Below, piece by piece: positions 43,561 through 54,110 of a DNA stretch of 64,000 nt. The stretch is from positions 98,869-162,868 of the forward strand of contig SSNU01000047.1 of NCBI GenBank assembly GCA_012064415.1, written 5' to 3'. Source of the stretch: Gyrodactylus bullatarudis. Lineage: Eukaryota > Platyhelminthes > Monogenea > Gyrodactylidea > Gyrodactylidae. Under the pieces are notes generated by a model. It did no database searches. It was not told the DNA's origin and saw only the letters and a program-made list of their open reading frames with translations. How positions within the stretch are numbered: the first letter of the stretch is position 1; every line of letters begins with the position of its first letter. Both the position numbers and the translations under genes were made by a program.

Positions 43561-44684
43561 AAAAATTATTTGAAAGTTGTTACTGAGACTTTAGAGCGAA
43601 ATTCGTTAGGAATATTTTTAAATACTTAAAATTTAATATTATTATATCAACAAGTGACTTAAGTAATTTTGGAAAATTCCTAGAATCTTCTGTCTCAGAA
43701 AAGTATGAGTTTACTTTGATGAATATTCCTTTAAAATTCTTGAAAGCATTTCCCTTTTATTGACAGATAATATTTCAAGAAATTGCATCTCAAGAACAAA
43801 GAAATCCTTAAGATGTATGTGAATAAATATTTATTCAAATTCATTCTTTAATTTCTCAGCAATAAACATTGTTCTCTTTTTCTAGTGTCTAGAATGCTGT
43901 TATGAATTTATTATGATACTTCTCAAGTATCTTCAGCGTAACCAAGCAGCCAATTAAAATGAATTGATAGATTGTGTGGATAAATGTTACCGAGAGCTGA
44001 ATCAATGAAGAAATTTCTCATGGAATCACCCCATCAGATCATAGAACATGAATTACATACAGTCAATTTCACACATGATGACTAGAGATAAATTAAATAT
44101 TTCATGGAGGTTTACTTTTACTCTCTGCCCCAAATCAGTAGCCAATGAATGTTCAGTATCCAAGGGCCAATCAGAATTGAGCAGATTTTTTCTATTCCCA
44201 ATATTTCACAACTTTCCATAAAGTGTTTGTTTCAAAATTAAATACTACATGTTATGCCTCATGGGATAGAGAATTTTTTGCTCGTTCAAATGAACTAAAA
44301 ATCATTGCTGTGTCTCTAGTAATAACTGAGATAAAATAACTCTGTTATCTTAGGGTGTACAGAAAAAAGAATCGCACCATTCTATAGGCAATTGAATATC
44401 CCATGTTATCCCTGAATATTTTTGAGAAACTGTAAAAGGTGTAAGATTCATTGTGAATATATATCGGCTAACTAAACTTTTAACTAGGAAATTGTTGATG
44501 ATAAAAAATATGAATAAAAATTTCACAAAAAGCAAAAAGCTCTATATTAACAAGATAGAGAGAATACCCACTCCCCCCACCAGAAGATAGAAATTTTAAA
44601 TGTGTGAATAGCATTCCAGTAGTCAATCCCCTTTCACCAAAAAGTCTATACAATAGAGATGTTGTTAGATGAACTTTTCTACGA

Positions 44685-45023
44685 GTGCGAACTGTTCGCC
44701 ACCCTATATACCAAACAATACTTCTGTGCATAACACTCCCCCTGTATGTGCGTCTGAAACTTTTATTTATGAGGGTTCCTATCATTCAAACTTTATTCCC
44801 AACTCAAAACTCAAGCATGCATGCTTTTCAATCTCAAACCCAAAAGCAAGAAATTTTTCATCTAAGTGAAACGCATTCAAACGGAGAACTTTCAAAGATC
44901 TATAAGGTTTCCATCTCAACAATACGAAATGTTCTCAAAAACCGAAGTCCTCCAATCAAGAAGGAAACAAATCTTCAAGTTTTGAGGAAAAGAATAAGTA
45001 CCGAATTTTTTTTGTTAGAATAA
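44685..45023 (+). CDS. Helix-turn-helix protein of the pogo-like element
   Basis: The 112-codon frame has a plausible domain only in its second half, from about residue 45. ETHSNGELSKIYKVSIST then IRNVLKNR has the spacing of a CENP-B/psq-type helix-turn-helix, in which ELSKIY is helix 2 and SISTIRNVLKN is the recognition helix. The part before residue 45 overlaps other frames and may not be translated. It is placed in the interior of the TIR element at the position where pogo-like transposases begin. No DDE triad follows. Confidence 0.45.
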   Translation: MRTVRHPIYQTILLCITLPLYVRLKLLFMRVPIIQTLFPTQNSSMHAFQSQTQKQEIFHLSETHSNGELSKIYKVSISTIRNVLKNRSPPIKKETNLQVLRKRISTEFFLLE

Positions 45024-45036
45024 ATTGGATTGTAAA

Positions 45037-45189
45037 ATGAACATGGGAATCGAATTAGACAAAAAGTCTCTTCAAGGTCTCATTATTCAATGTGCCAGTG
45101 ATCTGAACATGGTTAAATTTAAAGCTTGTTTCAACTACGTTTCAAAAGTATATTCGGAAGAGAATGTTCATGAGCGAAACGTAAGATAA
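45037..45189 (+). CDS. Second DNA-binding fragment, CENP-B-like
   Basis: ATG at 45037 opens 50 codons, ended by TAA at 45187-45189. The peptide contains DKKSLQGLIIQCASDLN followed by MVKFKACFNYVSKVYSEENV, which follows the pattern of the second helix-turn-helix of pogo/Tc5 transposases (a residue pattern like FKAS-GWL-RF). The frame differs from the first fragment by one base position and lies 13 bases after its stop, so the two are probably one domain pair split by a frameshift. CGAAAC then GTAAGA at its end could also be a splice donor. Confidence 0.4.
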   Translation: MNMGIELDKKSLQGLIIQCASDLNMVKFKACFNYVSKVYSEENVHERNVR

Positions 45190-45594
45190 TTCCTAATTTT
45201 TTAAGAATTTAGCTAGAGTTCTGGATTTTAAAATCTCTCTTCACCATTTAATTGATCATAAAATCAAATCCTCCCTTCAGTGTTTCGTATTTAGCCAGGA
45301 AGATAGGATGGAAAGGATTGCTCTAAATGTGACAATTTAGAGGATTGACAAATACCTATGTATTACAGAAAGAAAATTATTGTTTGGTATATAGGGCATA
45401 ACATGTAGTATTTAATTTTGAAACAAACACTTTTTGGAAAGTTGTGAAATATTGGGAATAGAAAAAATCTGCTCAATTCTGATAGGCCCTTTGATACTGA
45501 ACATTCATTGGCTACTGATTTGGGGCAGAGAGTAAAAGTAAACCTCCATGAAATATTTAATTTATCTCGAGTCATCATGTGTGAAATTGACTGT

Positions 45595-46620
45595 ATACGA
45601 AATGCACTCTTGATACCGAAACCAAATTATTTTTCCATTCCTTCTCTTTGTCAGATGAAAAGAATCAAATCTCCTAGTGGAAAAAGATGGTAATTGTGAA
45701 AAAGTTATCCAACATTTTTCGCTGTCAATATTGATTTCCTGATTGAGAATAATAATGTTCGTTACGTATTAATTTATTCTCGCTCTACTCTCTTCTACTT
45801 ACTTACCTCTATTATACTAAAAGCAATTTGATATATTATCTCATGATTTCCTTCTTACATATTAGCTGAAAATTTATTGAATTCGGTCAGAAACAATTAC
45901 GCAGAATTCATTGAATGCGTAATTAAAGTATTTTAATTTGGTCTTTATTAGGCAAGACAATTCTTTGAATGAATAATAATAATATTTACTATAGAATATA
46001 AAATATGAAAAAATTACACAAGAGATCATGAAAAATTCAAGATTAAGGTAAGCTTTATTTATTCTGAAGTAAATCTAGCGCTATAATTTTATAAGCTATA
46101 ATTTCTGAGATAATGGGAAAAAACGAAAATTCTGAAAAATTCACAAATTTGAAAATTTTATCGCGAATGAATAAGAAAAATAATGATAGAGGGATTCTTA
46201 AAATCAGATTCAACATATCGTCTAAACGTGATCATAAAGATCAAAATTTTCAACTCAATTTTCAAAAGATGAGAATTTAGTGCTAACATTGAGATTTGAA
46301 ATAAGCTATAATTTTTCATTCCTCACAGAGTAAATCAGAGTAAATATTCGTGTTTCAAAAATCATCGAAATTTGAACAAAAATGTACTCAATTTTTTGTT
46401 TGGATTGCAGGGTTTAGAGTTCTGAGGTATTACAAGTAATTTGAAAATTCAATCTGACAAAAATTAGCATACTATTTTTCCAAATTTTCTATCGAATTCT
46501 AAGATTTGAAATGATTGAGATCATCGTTAGACGAAAAATTAGAACTTAGCCATAGAATAGAGAAAATTAATGAATTTTTAGAAAAAACCTCAATATTTCT
46601 CGGGAAGTCGAATATTTTTG
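45595..46620. other. Foldback relics flanking the Merlin element
   Basis: About 46130-46330 is a worn family-B piece (TGATCATAAAGATCAA, CTCAATTTTCAAAAGATG). About 46430-46620 is a worn family-A piece into which the Merlin element has inserted. No ORF is supported. Confidence 0.45.
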
Positions 46621-48324
46621 GGTAATGGTCTAAATCAGTTACAGCGAAAATCAAGCCTTAATTACAATTAATTTTAAACAATATGCAATGAGTCAAGCTT
46701 TTTCTTTCTAAATACATTGCAATACCTCTTATTTTATATTTATTTTTAAAAGTATAGATAAAATTGTATTCAACCTGTTACTAAAATAAAAATTTGAAAA
46801 CATAAAGATATTTTAAATTTGTTAATTATAATTAACAGGAGATATTTAATTATTGAAAATTTACGAATTTGATTCTTATATAATTTCTATAAATAAAATA
46901 GGTTTTCATTTGTATCTAGATCAACATTTTCTTCTTCAATATCCCTTCTATCTTGAAAACTCAATGTTATTAATTCGTTGTCTAGAATTGATTACAGCAC
47001 TGAGAAGAATATTAAAGATATCTCTCCATCCTGCTATTCTACAATTATGAAGGTACTGGAAAATTCCTATTTCTCCAGCAATCCGACTCATAGCAAGTGT
47101 TTTTGGTATCTTTTCTTTTAGACTCCTCCAAAACCTTTCAATAGTATTCGTATGAATTGTAGGATCTCGAGGATGAACATAATATTCGCTATGATTTATG
47201 ATTAGATGCCAAAAACCAGCAGTTGCACGATCAGAATAACCTGCCCATTCATCTGTAATCAAGGTAGAGCCAGCATGAATATGATCAGTTATAAACTTTT
47301 CAATTATATTTTCATTTCGATTTAGAACAATCTCCAATTTTAATTTTCTTGTCTCCCTGTCGAAGGCTCCAATTATCCATTCATTGCGTAGTATTCTTCC
47401 TCTGTTGTATTTACGTCTTGAAATTTTTGTTTCGTCAATTTCCACAACATGGCCTATTCCTCCGATTTTCTCGTTGGTGATTGATGTCTCGAGTAATAGA
47501 GACCGAAATATACAAAAGTAATCAGATAAAGTCTGTCTGCTTATATCTATATTCAGTAATATTTCCCGGTACGAGCGACCAATGCAATAATAGTACATTA
47601 ACTGAATTAGAAGATCAAATGTTAGAGATTTTTTGAACAGAAAAGTTCCTGAAATTTAAATTTTAATTAAAACAGATCTTCCTTTTCCACATTTATTGCA
47701 TCTTTTGAAGTTTGGTTTGGGACTCATCTTCATCGTTCATTCACAAGTACCGTTTATGCATACAGATGGTGATATGTCTATAAAATTATGCTCTACGAAA
47801 AATTCTCTTGCTTTCTCTTCCGAGTTACATAGCTCCCAAATATCGTTCTCCGATAAGTTCATCACACCAATTAATGACGAAACAATTTTTCCTATTCTTC
47901 TTTCTTTAGAACCTGATGGAATTTGATTCGCTGGAAAACTTCTCAAGCCCATTTTCAAGGTATAGGAACACATTTTGATTTTATAATCTATCAAGTCTAT
48001 TTAGAAATTAATCAAGCCTAAAATATACTTTTAAAAATAAATATAAAATAAGAGGTATTGCAATGTATTTAGAAAGAAAAAGCTTGACTCATTGCATATT
48101 GTTTAAAATAAATTGTAATTAAGGCTTGATTCGTTTTTGTAACTTAGTAACAGGTTAAATAGGTAAAAAAATGCAATATACTTATACCTCTCCCTCCTAT
48201 TTAATACTGGAATACACCTACGAATACATCGAGTATCATTGATTCATTTTGATTGGTCCATTTCGACGCTGAAACTAGATTAGACAGGGGGGAATTTTCG
48301 CTGTAACTGATTTAGACCATTACC
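46621..48324. mobile_element. Merlin (IS1595-like) DNA transposon
   Basis: Termini are GGTAATGGTCTAAATCAG on the left and CTGATTTAGACCATTACC on the right. The inverted repeats extend about 140 bp (46621-46764 and, on the right, about 48005-48133 plus 48298-48324). The right one is interrupted by about 160 bp of foreign sequence with a CCAAT-type box (TTGATTGGTCC). Flanking 8-mers TATTTTTG and ATTTTTTG match at six of eight positions; 8-bp duplications are typical of Merlin. A related sequence without the element lies at about 49040-49125. Confidence 0.85.
46948..47994 (-). pseudogene. Merlin transposase with two in-frame stops
   Basis: The minus-strand frame runs 348 codons with a TGA at 47737-47739 and a TAA at 47656-47658; nothing else breaks it. 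The N-terminal part includes a cysteine pair region (CINGTCE, then RCNKCGKG), the usual zinc-binding segment. A helix-turn-helix (GRSYREILLNIDISRQTLSD) follows. The ISXO2/Merlin catalytic core has EIDETKISRRKYNRGR with the first aspartate, LITDEWAGY with the second, and HTNTIERFWR with the glutamate and the preceding asparagine typical of this group. The last 216 codons from a methionine carry all three catalytic residues. The TGA stands where aromatic tryptophan is common, so a point change is likely. Confidence 0.9.
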
Positions 48325-48914
48325 ATTTTTTGGATTCCAAAATTTTATTTGAACTATAATACCTCCACAAAGTATACATTAATTGAAAATACCAATTTTT
48401 GTTTTGAAAATCTCGAACACACCAATACGTTTTCTGAAAAAAACTATTTGACATTCGATAATAGACTGTATACAACTATTGAATTTGTGAAAGAACACTT
48501 TTTGTCAAATAGCCTACCCATATATGAAATTTTTGTCAATATCCCTAAATTTAAACTAAAATAACTAAAATCTACACAAACTCCAGATTGAAATGCATGA
48601 AGTTGATATAAAACCTAAAAATTATAGCTCAATTGAAATCATACAATAAGATTTTATTATGAAAATTATTGATTTTATTTATTTGAATTCGTAAATTTTA
48701 TAAGAGTTTTTCAGTTGAGAATTGAAAGGCTCAACAATCTAACTCTTGATTCTTTCGACTGATTCATTCAATTTATTTTGTTTTAAGATAACAATTTTTA
48801 TTCTTAATTCCATGGATCAAATATTGAATTAAAAATAGTCTCCTTAAAATATTTACACGTTTGATTTCTTAAGGTTTCAAAGGAAATACGTTCGAATTGA
48901 TTCATTGATGAAGA
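48325..48914 (+). other. Flank of Merlin with a 71-codon ORF
   Basis: The flank starts TTTTTTGGATTCCAAAATTTT, family-A-like sequence. The frame at 48349-48564 (TTG start) contains TSTKYTLIENTNFCFENLEH and TFDNRLYTTIEFVKEHF. It looks protein-like in composition, but it has no ATG, domain or splice support, and I leave it undecided. Confidence 0.25.
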
Positions 48915-49027
48915 ATGATTTTAATATCCAACATGATAGATAAATCACGATTAATCTTGCATCAAATGATGATTTTTAAAATTTCTTTTGTTAAATTTGT
49001 TCTGTTAAAAAGAAATATCGCGAAACT

Positions 49028-49125
49028 ATGCCTATTCAATATGAAGATGAGAATTAATGAATTTTTAGAAAAAACCTCAAAATTTTTTGAGTTCCAAAAT
49101 TTAATTTGAACAATAATAGTGGCGA
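49028..49125 (+). repeat. Foldback terminus, paralogous empty site for Merlin
   Basis: CAATATGAAGATGAGAATTAATG is an A/B-type terminus. It is followed by GAATTTTTAGAAAAAACC and TTTGAGTTCCAAAATTT then AATTTGAACAATAATA. The same blocks flank the Merlin element at 46571-46620 and 48325-48360, with the element between them. Confidence 0.65.
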
Positions 49126-49429
49126 ACTTCATCAAGAATATTTTCGTTTGGTTCTAATTTAGAACTTCTAAACTCATGAGATAAGTTAGAGAAAATTAGC
49201 GTACTTCAGACTCTACATTTAAATACTATTACAATGGAAAATATTTCTTGGCTTCCATAGATCCATTTCGTGGTTGTATTTCAACTTACAAAGAAGGAAA
49301 TTAGATGCAATAATGAAGAGTTAGACCAAAATTTAATTAGTCCAAGAGTTGTTGGAATAGAAATAATTTCTGAGAAAAATTAATCTATTTTTTGAATTTC
49401 ATAAAGAGTTAAACTTTAAATCTTCGGAT

Positions 49430-49770
49430 CATTTTCCTTCATGATAATCGAAATATTTTATAATCATTCAGATTTCTCATAATAATAACGAATTTCTTGG
49501 AACTTCATTAAGCGAATTTAAATACTCGGTCTAATGTTGATGCATTTAATTGGTTTGAATCTTTGAAATCGATAAAACTATGAACTTAAAAGATTAAAAA
49601 GTGAAATTTTGGTGCATTCTAGAAATTAAAAAATAGCGATATTTTGATCAGAATTATTTTTTTTGGAGATATTTTTTATATTTCTACAATTTATAAACTC
49701 ATTTCATCATTCAGGTTCAAAAAATATTTGTATATTTGAATATCCGGAGAAAAATATTGACTAGAAATGT
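49430..49770. repeat. Family A relic
   Basis: Blocks in family order include TCATTTTCCTTCATGATAATCG, TTGAATCTTTGAAATCGATAA and AAAGATTAAAAAGTGAAATT. Both ends are missing or unrecognisable. At 49846-49920 a short palindrome (TTTTATAATAAAATTTATTG and its mirror) relates to the arms of the 43196 foldback. Confidence 0.45.
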
Positions 49771-49929
49771 TAATGTAGTTAGAAAAAATACAAAGTTGAA
49801 ATATCCGAATCAGTGAAAAATGATCTAAATTTATTTTTATAATAAAATTTATTGAAACTTAGGTGAATAACATGGCTGAGAATTCTAAGTTTTAGTAAAT
49901 TTTATTATAAAAGTTGACATATCTTGTGA

Positions 49930-50754
49930 TTTTCAAATCAGAATATCTAAAAATTTTGATTTTCCCAGACAACCTTAGTAATTTCGTCCAGTTGGTGTTT
50001 ATGGTTTCAGCGTAAAGAGGATAATTATCGAATCCCCAATCTTTATTTATTCAGAAATGATCAATATCAGAAAGAATTTTTCTCGTTGATTAATAAGTAT
50101 TTTGCTATGATCAGTACCTAGTGGAGAAGAAAAAATTTTACTCAATATTAGGAGTAGATTTTGGATTTTCTTTTTCAAAAATGTTTAGCCTCCAAGCCTT
50201 GTGAAGTGGACTAGAAATATAGACAATTTTGAATTTGTTTGAGTTTCCATTCGATCATGTTCCTTACATAATAAGTGACATAATAAACCTAAAGTTTCAA
50301 TTATTTTTTGATTCAACAGCAAAAGTTGATGATACTATTTTCAAGCAACCTTGGATTTTTCAATTCCCTTGAGCATGAAATTTTGATCTTTAAGCTTTGT
50401 TCTGATCAAAATTAATAGTAAGCTTGTTTGTCAATGAAATCTTTGACTTCTACGTAAAAAATCGTGTAAATAAAACTCGAAAATATTTTTCTTTTCATTA
50501 AAGTTAATACAGTATTTTCACCTCTTTTGTGTCTCAATCTAAAATATCAGTAAGACTGTAAGTTCTATATATCATTAGAATCGTCTCTTCAAGCTTGATC
50601 AGAAAATCCCCTTGGCTAAAAATCGATAATTTGCAAAATCTATTTCTACTGAATACTCTAACAGAAATAACTACACAGATGATATTTTGAATGATCGTAG
50701 ATATAGAAATTTCCACAATAATGCATTGCCTATTTCATTTCAACGCTTGTATTT
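49930..50754. other. Unassigned intronic DNA
   Basis: No ORF or repeat is recognised here. Confidence 0.4.
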
Positions 50755-51036
50755 ATAATCGTGATCCTAAAGATCAACTTTTGATCACTCTCACTTTTAA
50801 ATCAACAAAAATTATTAACTCAAAGTTAAAAAAAATGGGAATCCGGCGCCATGGCAAGATTTGAAATATGCCATAACTTTCTTAAAATTTGATTTTTTTC
50901 AAATATTTTTTCTTCAGATCCTGAAAGTGGAACCTACGATCTAGATTCCAAAAATTCTTGATCAAATTCGATTTCCTGATGAAAAAATTAAGAATTTTGT
51001 AAAAAGCATAAATTCCCATCTTCATATTAACTAGCT
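50755..51036 (+). mobile_element. Foldback family B, right half
   Basis: It reads CTCAAAGTTAAAAAAAATGG then GAATCCGGCGCC, TTTCCTGATGAAAAAATTAAG and the terminus AAATTCCCATCTTCATATTA then ACTAGC. The order equals 42500-42733. The left half is absent. Confidence 0.65.
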
Positions 51037-51561
51037 TTATGTAAAAAAGTCAGACTTTAAGCAATTTATAAACTTCAAATTCATAATGGTAAAGCATTTT
51101 CGAGACATGCTTAAACCTTGCGTGAAAATTTCTATTTTCACGACAATCTCAATTTTCTGAACAAAAATTCAAAAGTTATGAAATCTGAATCCCAGAAATC
51201 TGATTTTCCTAGTTTATTTTTCGCCATTATTGAGTTCCTTGGATCGGGAAAGCGTTAGTCATTCACAAGGATTTGAAACCTGAAATCTCATTTGTGATTC
51301 TGTAAAACGACTCAATTCGAAATCATAAAAAATTGAAACTTTGCGTGAATGTAAAAAACGGTAAAAAAATATGGATCCAATTGAGTTTTTTCTATATAAT
51401 ACCAATTATAATTATTAATGGATCTTTTGACATGTAGAACATTGTTACTATGCTACAAATGAATAGCTCATAGCAACTTGATATCGAAAAATATTATCGA
51501 TCTTTATCTCGACAAGTTATAAAATAGAACATTCTAAGCAACGCACTCAATGAATTTGAAA
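51037..51561. other. Unassigned intronic DNA
   Basis: No ORF or repeat is recognised here. Confidence 0.4.
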
Positions 51562-51700
51562 CGCCCAAATCTATGCTGGTAAGAAAAAAGGTGTCAAAGA
51601 TAGAGTCGTCAAAGAACAATAACTGCTGATATGGAATTAGCAAAGTATCTGTTATCGAAAAAATCTACATTCGTCGACACAGTTGGAAGATATCGTATTT
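51562..51700 (+). pseudogene. piggyBac transposase fragment
   Basis: Two overlapping frames encode adjacent pieces of a piggyBac-type transposase. The first gives QIYAGKKKGVKDRVVK, which fits the strand before the second catalytic aspartate block (YxGK...VVxxL). The second, one frame over, gives RTITADMELAKYLLSKKSTF and VDTV, which fits the RNVTTDN...LAKYLL-KK-T-VGTV block. A deletion removes the residues usually found between TDN and LA. The remainder is not recognisable. It is a short relic, oriented against the receptor gene. Confidence 0.65.
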
Positions 51701-52460
51701 TCTCACCCAGAAGAATTGAACCTGATATCATGCAATATATCTTTGAAGAAGACACAACTTTTTTTCAGATATGCAAGAATTAAAGTTGGCCGGGTGAGTG
51801 TTACGTTATACTGATGGATATGTTAGTTTCAGTTTAAACATTAGAGATAGACTTTTGAAAGTAGCCTTCTTGAATTCTCGGCTTTTCTATCAAGTACAGT
51901 GAATTATCTAATAATCGAATACAAAAGTAGCACTGTTATCACATCCCAACCCTTTTTCAAACATTTGGACGGAATGTTTATGAGTACGATTCAACCTAGT
52001 CATAAATCGCATAATTGTGAGAAGACAAACAATTTCTAATTTTTCTGCATTTTTTTTTCTTTCAGAAACTTTCAACCATTCTGAAGCCAAAAAAGTGCAA
52101 AATAACTGTCATAACGAGTGGAAGAAAAGGGCTTGAACTCTGGAACATAAGGGCATGGAGTCAGACTGGATTTACATCAAAATCCCTTCAGAAGTTAGCT
52201 CTGAAGGTATAGAGATAATTTTTAAGAAATCAAATGTTAGTGGATAAAACTGGAAATTGATTGTAGATTTCTTTTCTAAATTAATTTTTGAATTTTAATC
52301 GAATGATATAAATTTTATCGATGTAGATTTGTCATCTTAGAACCTGTTGCTTTGAAACGTTGATATATGATAGATTTATGTATAAAGAACTTATGTTTTA
52401 ATTCCATGTCTGAAAAACTTATGATTAAAAATAAATTATAGTACGACTATAACAATCACT
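51701..52460. other. Unassigned intronic DNA
   Basis: This region could hold further decayed piggyBac sequence but I cannot align it. The minus ORF 51908-52090 is not supported. Confidence 0.35.
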
Positions 52461-52636
52461 GTAATTTTTATAATCCTTATTCTCTTAAGAAATACTACAC
52501 CTTTCTCTCCCCTTTCTTTTTCTGCAAATGGACCAATACAAGCCAGAAGACAAAATAGTCAGGTAGCAAGCGAACAACGTTATAGTCATTCTATGCCGAA
52601 CAGCTCCCTGAAGAACTACTTGGTTCAAAATTAAAA
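52461..52636 (+). repeat. Dispersed repeat R, copy 3, open frame
   Basis: This copy reads through without a stop for 48 codons, from LRNTTPFSPLSF through ANGPIQARRQNSQVASEQRY to NSSLKNYLVQN and TAA. The last 26 codons match the frame of the 31-kb copy apart from one Gln-to-His change and third-position differences. One extra base upstream (CTCTT against TTT) shifts the frame relative to the 31-kb copy before that point. Confidence 0.6.
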
Positions 52637-52718
52637 TTATATCACGTTTTAATTTCGATTTTAAAATGCCTGCTTCATATTAGAAGGCTTATTTATTTTT
52701 TATTGACTTGGTCTTTTA

Positions 52719-53529
52719 TGTATATGTTACAGTATAACCTTTGAATTAGTATGTTTATAAACAAACCAGTATAAGTTTTGAGTCCTTAGTTTATCCTTAT
52801 ATTAGTAGTTGCATTCTCAAATGTTTGACAGTTTTTGTAGTATCTAGCCACACATCCAAGAGCTATGATGTTTTGTTCAAAATAGAAGAATATCAAATTC
52901 TTAAAGACATTCTTCAACGAAAATAATTGGTAATTATTTTAATATAAAGAAGATATGAATTATCTCCCAAATTCATCAGCACTCAACCTCTGAAGAGAAT
53001 GATCAAAAACTCGATTTGGACATATCCTGTATACTTGTTGCAAGTAAGAAATCGGTAAATCATTTGAGATGACTTTTTAGGATCTAGCTACACATCTTAC
53101 TCTGTTGGAAGACTGGTGAAAGTGTCTTAAATAAGTGACTTGAATCAAGATTTCGCAAAAATAACAACATCTCCCATATGACTGAAAAATGACAACATCA
53201 ACTATCTTTATAGTAAATGTTAATTAGACTACGAAATAACTATTCTTGATCAATTAACGATAAGCGGACATCTTAAGTTGAAAATTCTTCTATTTTGAAC
53301 AAAACATCATAGCTCTTGAATGTGCGGCTAGATACTATAAAAATTATCACAAATTTGAGAATGCAAGTATTAATATAAGGATAAACTAATTTTGTACTGA
53401 CTCAAAACTTTACTAGTTTACAGAAGCTCTAGTCAAACCTCAAATGATTAACTCAATGAAACTTACAATAAATTTCACACTAGTTTGTTTATAAACATAC
53501 TGATTTAAAGGTTATACTTTAACATATAC
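52719..53529. mobile_element. Foldback of about 810 bp
   Basis: The left arm (52719-52908) and right arm (about 53280-53529) mirror each other. Examples are TAGTATCTAGCCACACATCC against ATGTGCGGCTAGATACTA, GATGTTTTGTTCAAAATAG against CTATTTTGAACAAAACATC, and AGTATGTTTATAAACAAAC against GTTTGTTTATAAACATACT. About 70 bp (53418-53485) is inserted in the right arm only. The centre has a partial duplicate of TAGGATCTAGCTACACATC near 53080. No ORF is present. Confidence 0.75.
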
Positions 53530-53939
53530 AACTATTAGAGAATTAACTGTATTTTAAATGCTTGATCAGATTTTCAATGATTTTATTGATTGGCGACTAG
53601 GGATAAGTGCTGTAGTCTTTTATTATCTTTAATTCGATGCGGAGAAGTAGTTCAGTTAATTATTGTACGAATGAAACGTGCCCATGAATAATTTCAATAT
53701 TGATCTCTAGCGTACTTAATTTACTTTCTTTTGTGTACAAGATAAAATGTACTTGAGTTAAATATTTGCTTTTTAGTAAGATAGTTTGTCTAAAAATAAG
53801 TATCAGACAATCTTTAAAAGTTATAATTTGACTGCTTTATTTAATGGATCATCACAATTAGAAATAAAATTGTTTCTGGTCAATATAATCGGCTCAGAGA
53901 ATTTACTATTAAAATGTATAAAATTTTCATTCTAGAAGT

Positions 53940-54110
53940 AGCCGCCTACCATTTTGTTATAAGGGGTAAATATAGAAACAATAGGTATAGTGACTCATTG
54001 ATAAGTAAAATGGTCAAAAACAATAGGTTTCAAGTGGATTATATTCAGTGATATTCGATCTATATTCAAAAGGGGTATTTGCAAAATTGGTGACTCCGGA
54101 CATTCTCATT
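53940..54110 (+). repeat. Possible LTR relic with primer-binding site
   Basis: TATAGTGACTCATTGATAAGTA resembles the start of the LTR at 22252 (GAATAGTGACTCACTCATAA). About 80 bp further, ATTGGTGACTCCGGACATTC contains TGGTGACTCC, a plausible primer-binding site. No gag or pol is attached. The similarity is short and the assignment is tentative. Confidence 0.3.

Larger units (their letters stand above)
44060..45594. mobile_element. pogo-like DNA transposon, deleted
   Basis: Inverted arms of about 200 bp (44060-44259 and 45395-45594) start CAGTCAATTTCACACATGA and are flanked by TA on both sides. The interior encodes two short frames with helix-turn-helix and CENP-B-like character, but no catalytic core. 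A TA target and CAGT terminus fit the pogo/Tc1-mariner superfamily. Each arm also carries GCCAATGAATG and a CCAAT box (CAATTCTGATTGGCCC, with one change in the right arm). It is a non-autonomous derivative. Confidence 0.75.

Noticed and set aside
23914..47739. Reassigned TGA codon, because several frames contain in-frame TGA
   Set aside because: Disruptions also include TAA, TAG and frameshifts in dead elements, and the receptor and RT frames use no internal TGA. Ordinary decay explains it.
47640..47740. A tiny intron in the Merlin transposase removing the TAA
   Set aside because: A GT...AG pair of about 25 nt exists, but that is too short for splicing, and the TGA 81 nt upstream would remain. 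Nonsense mutations are simpler.
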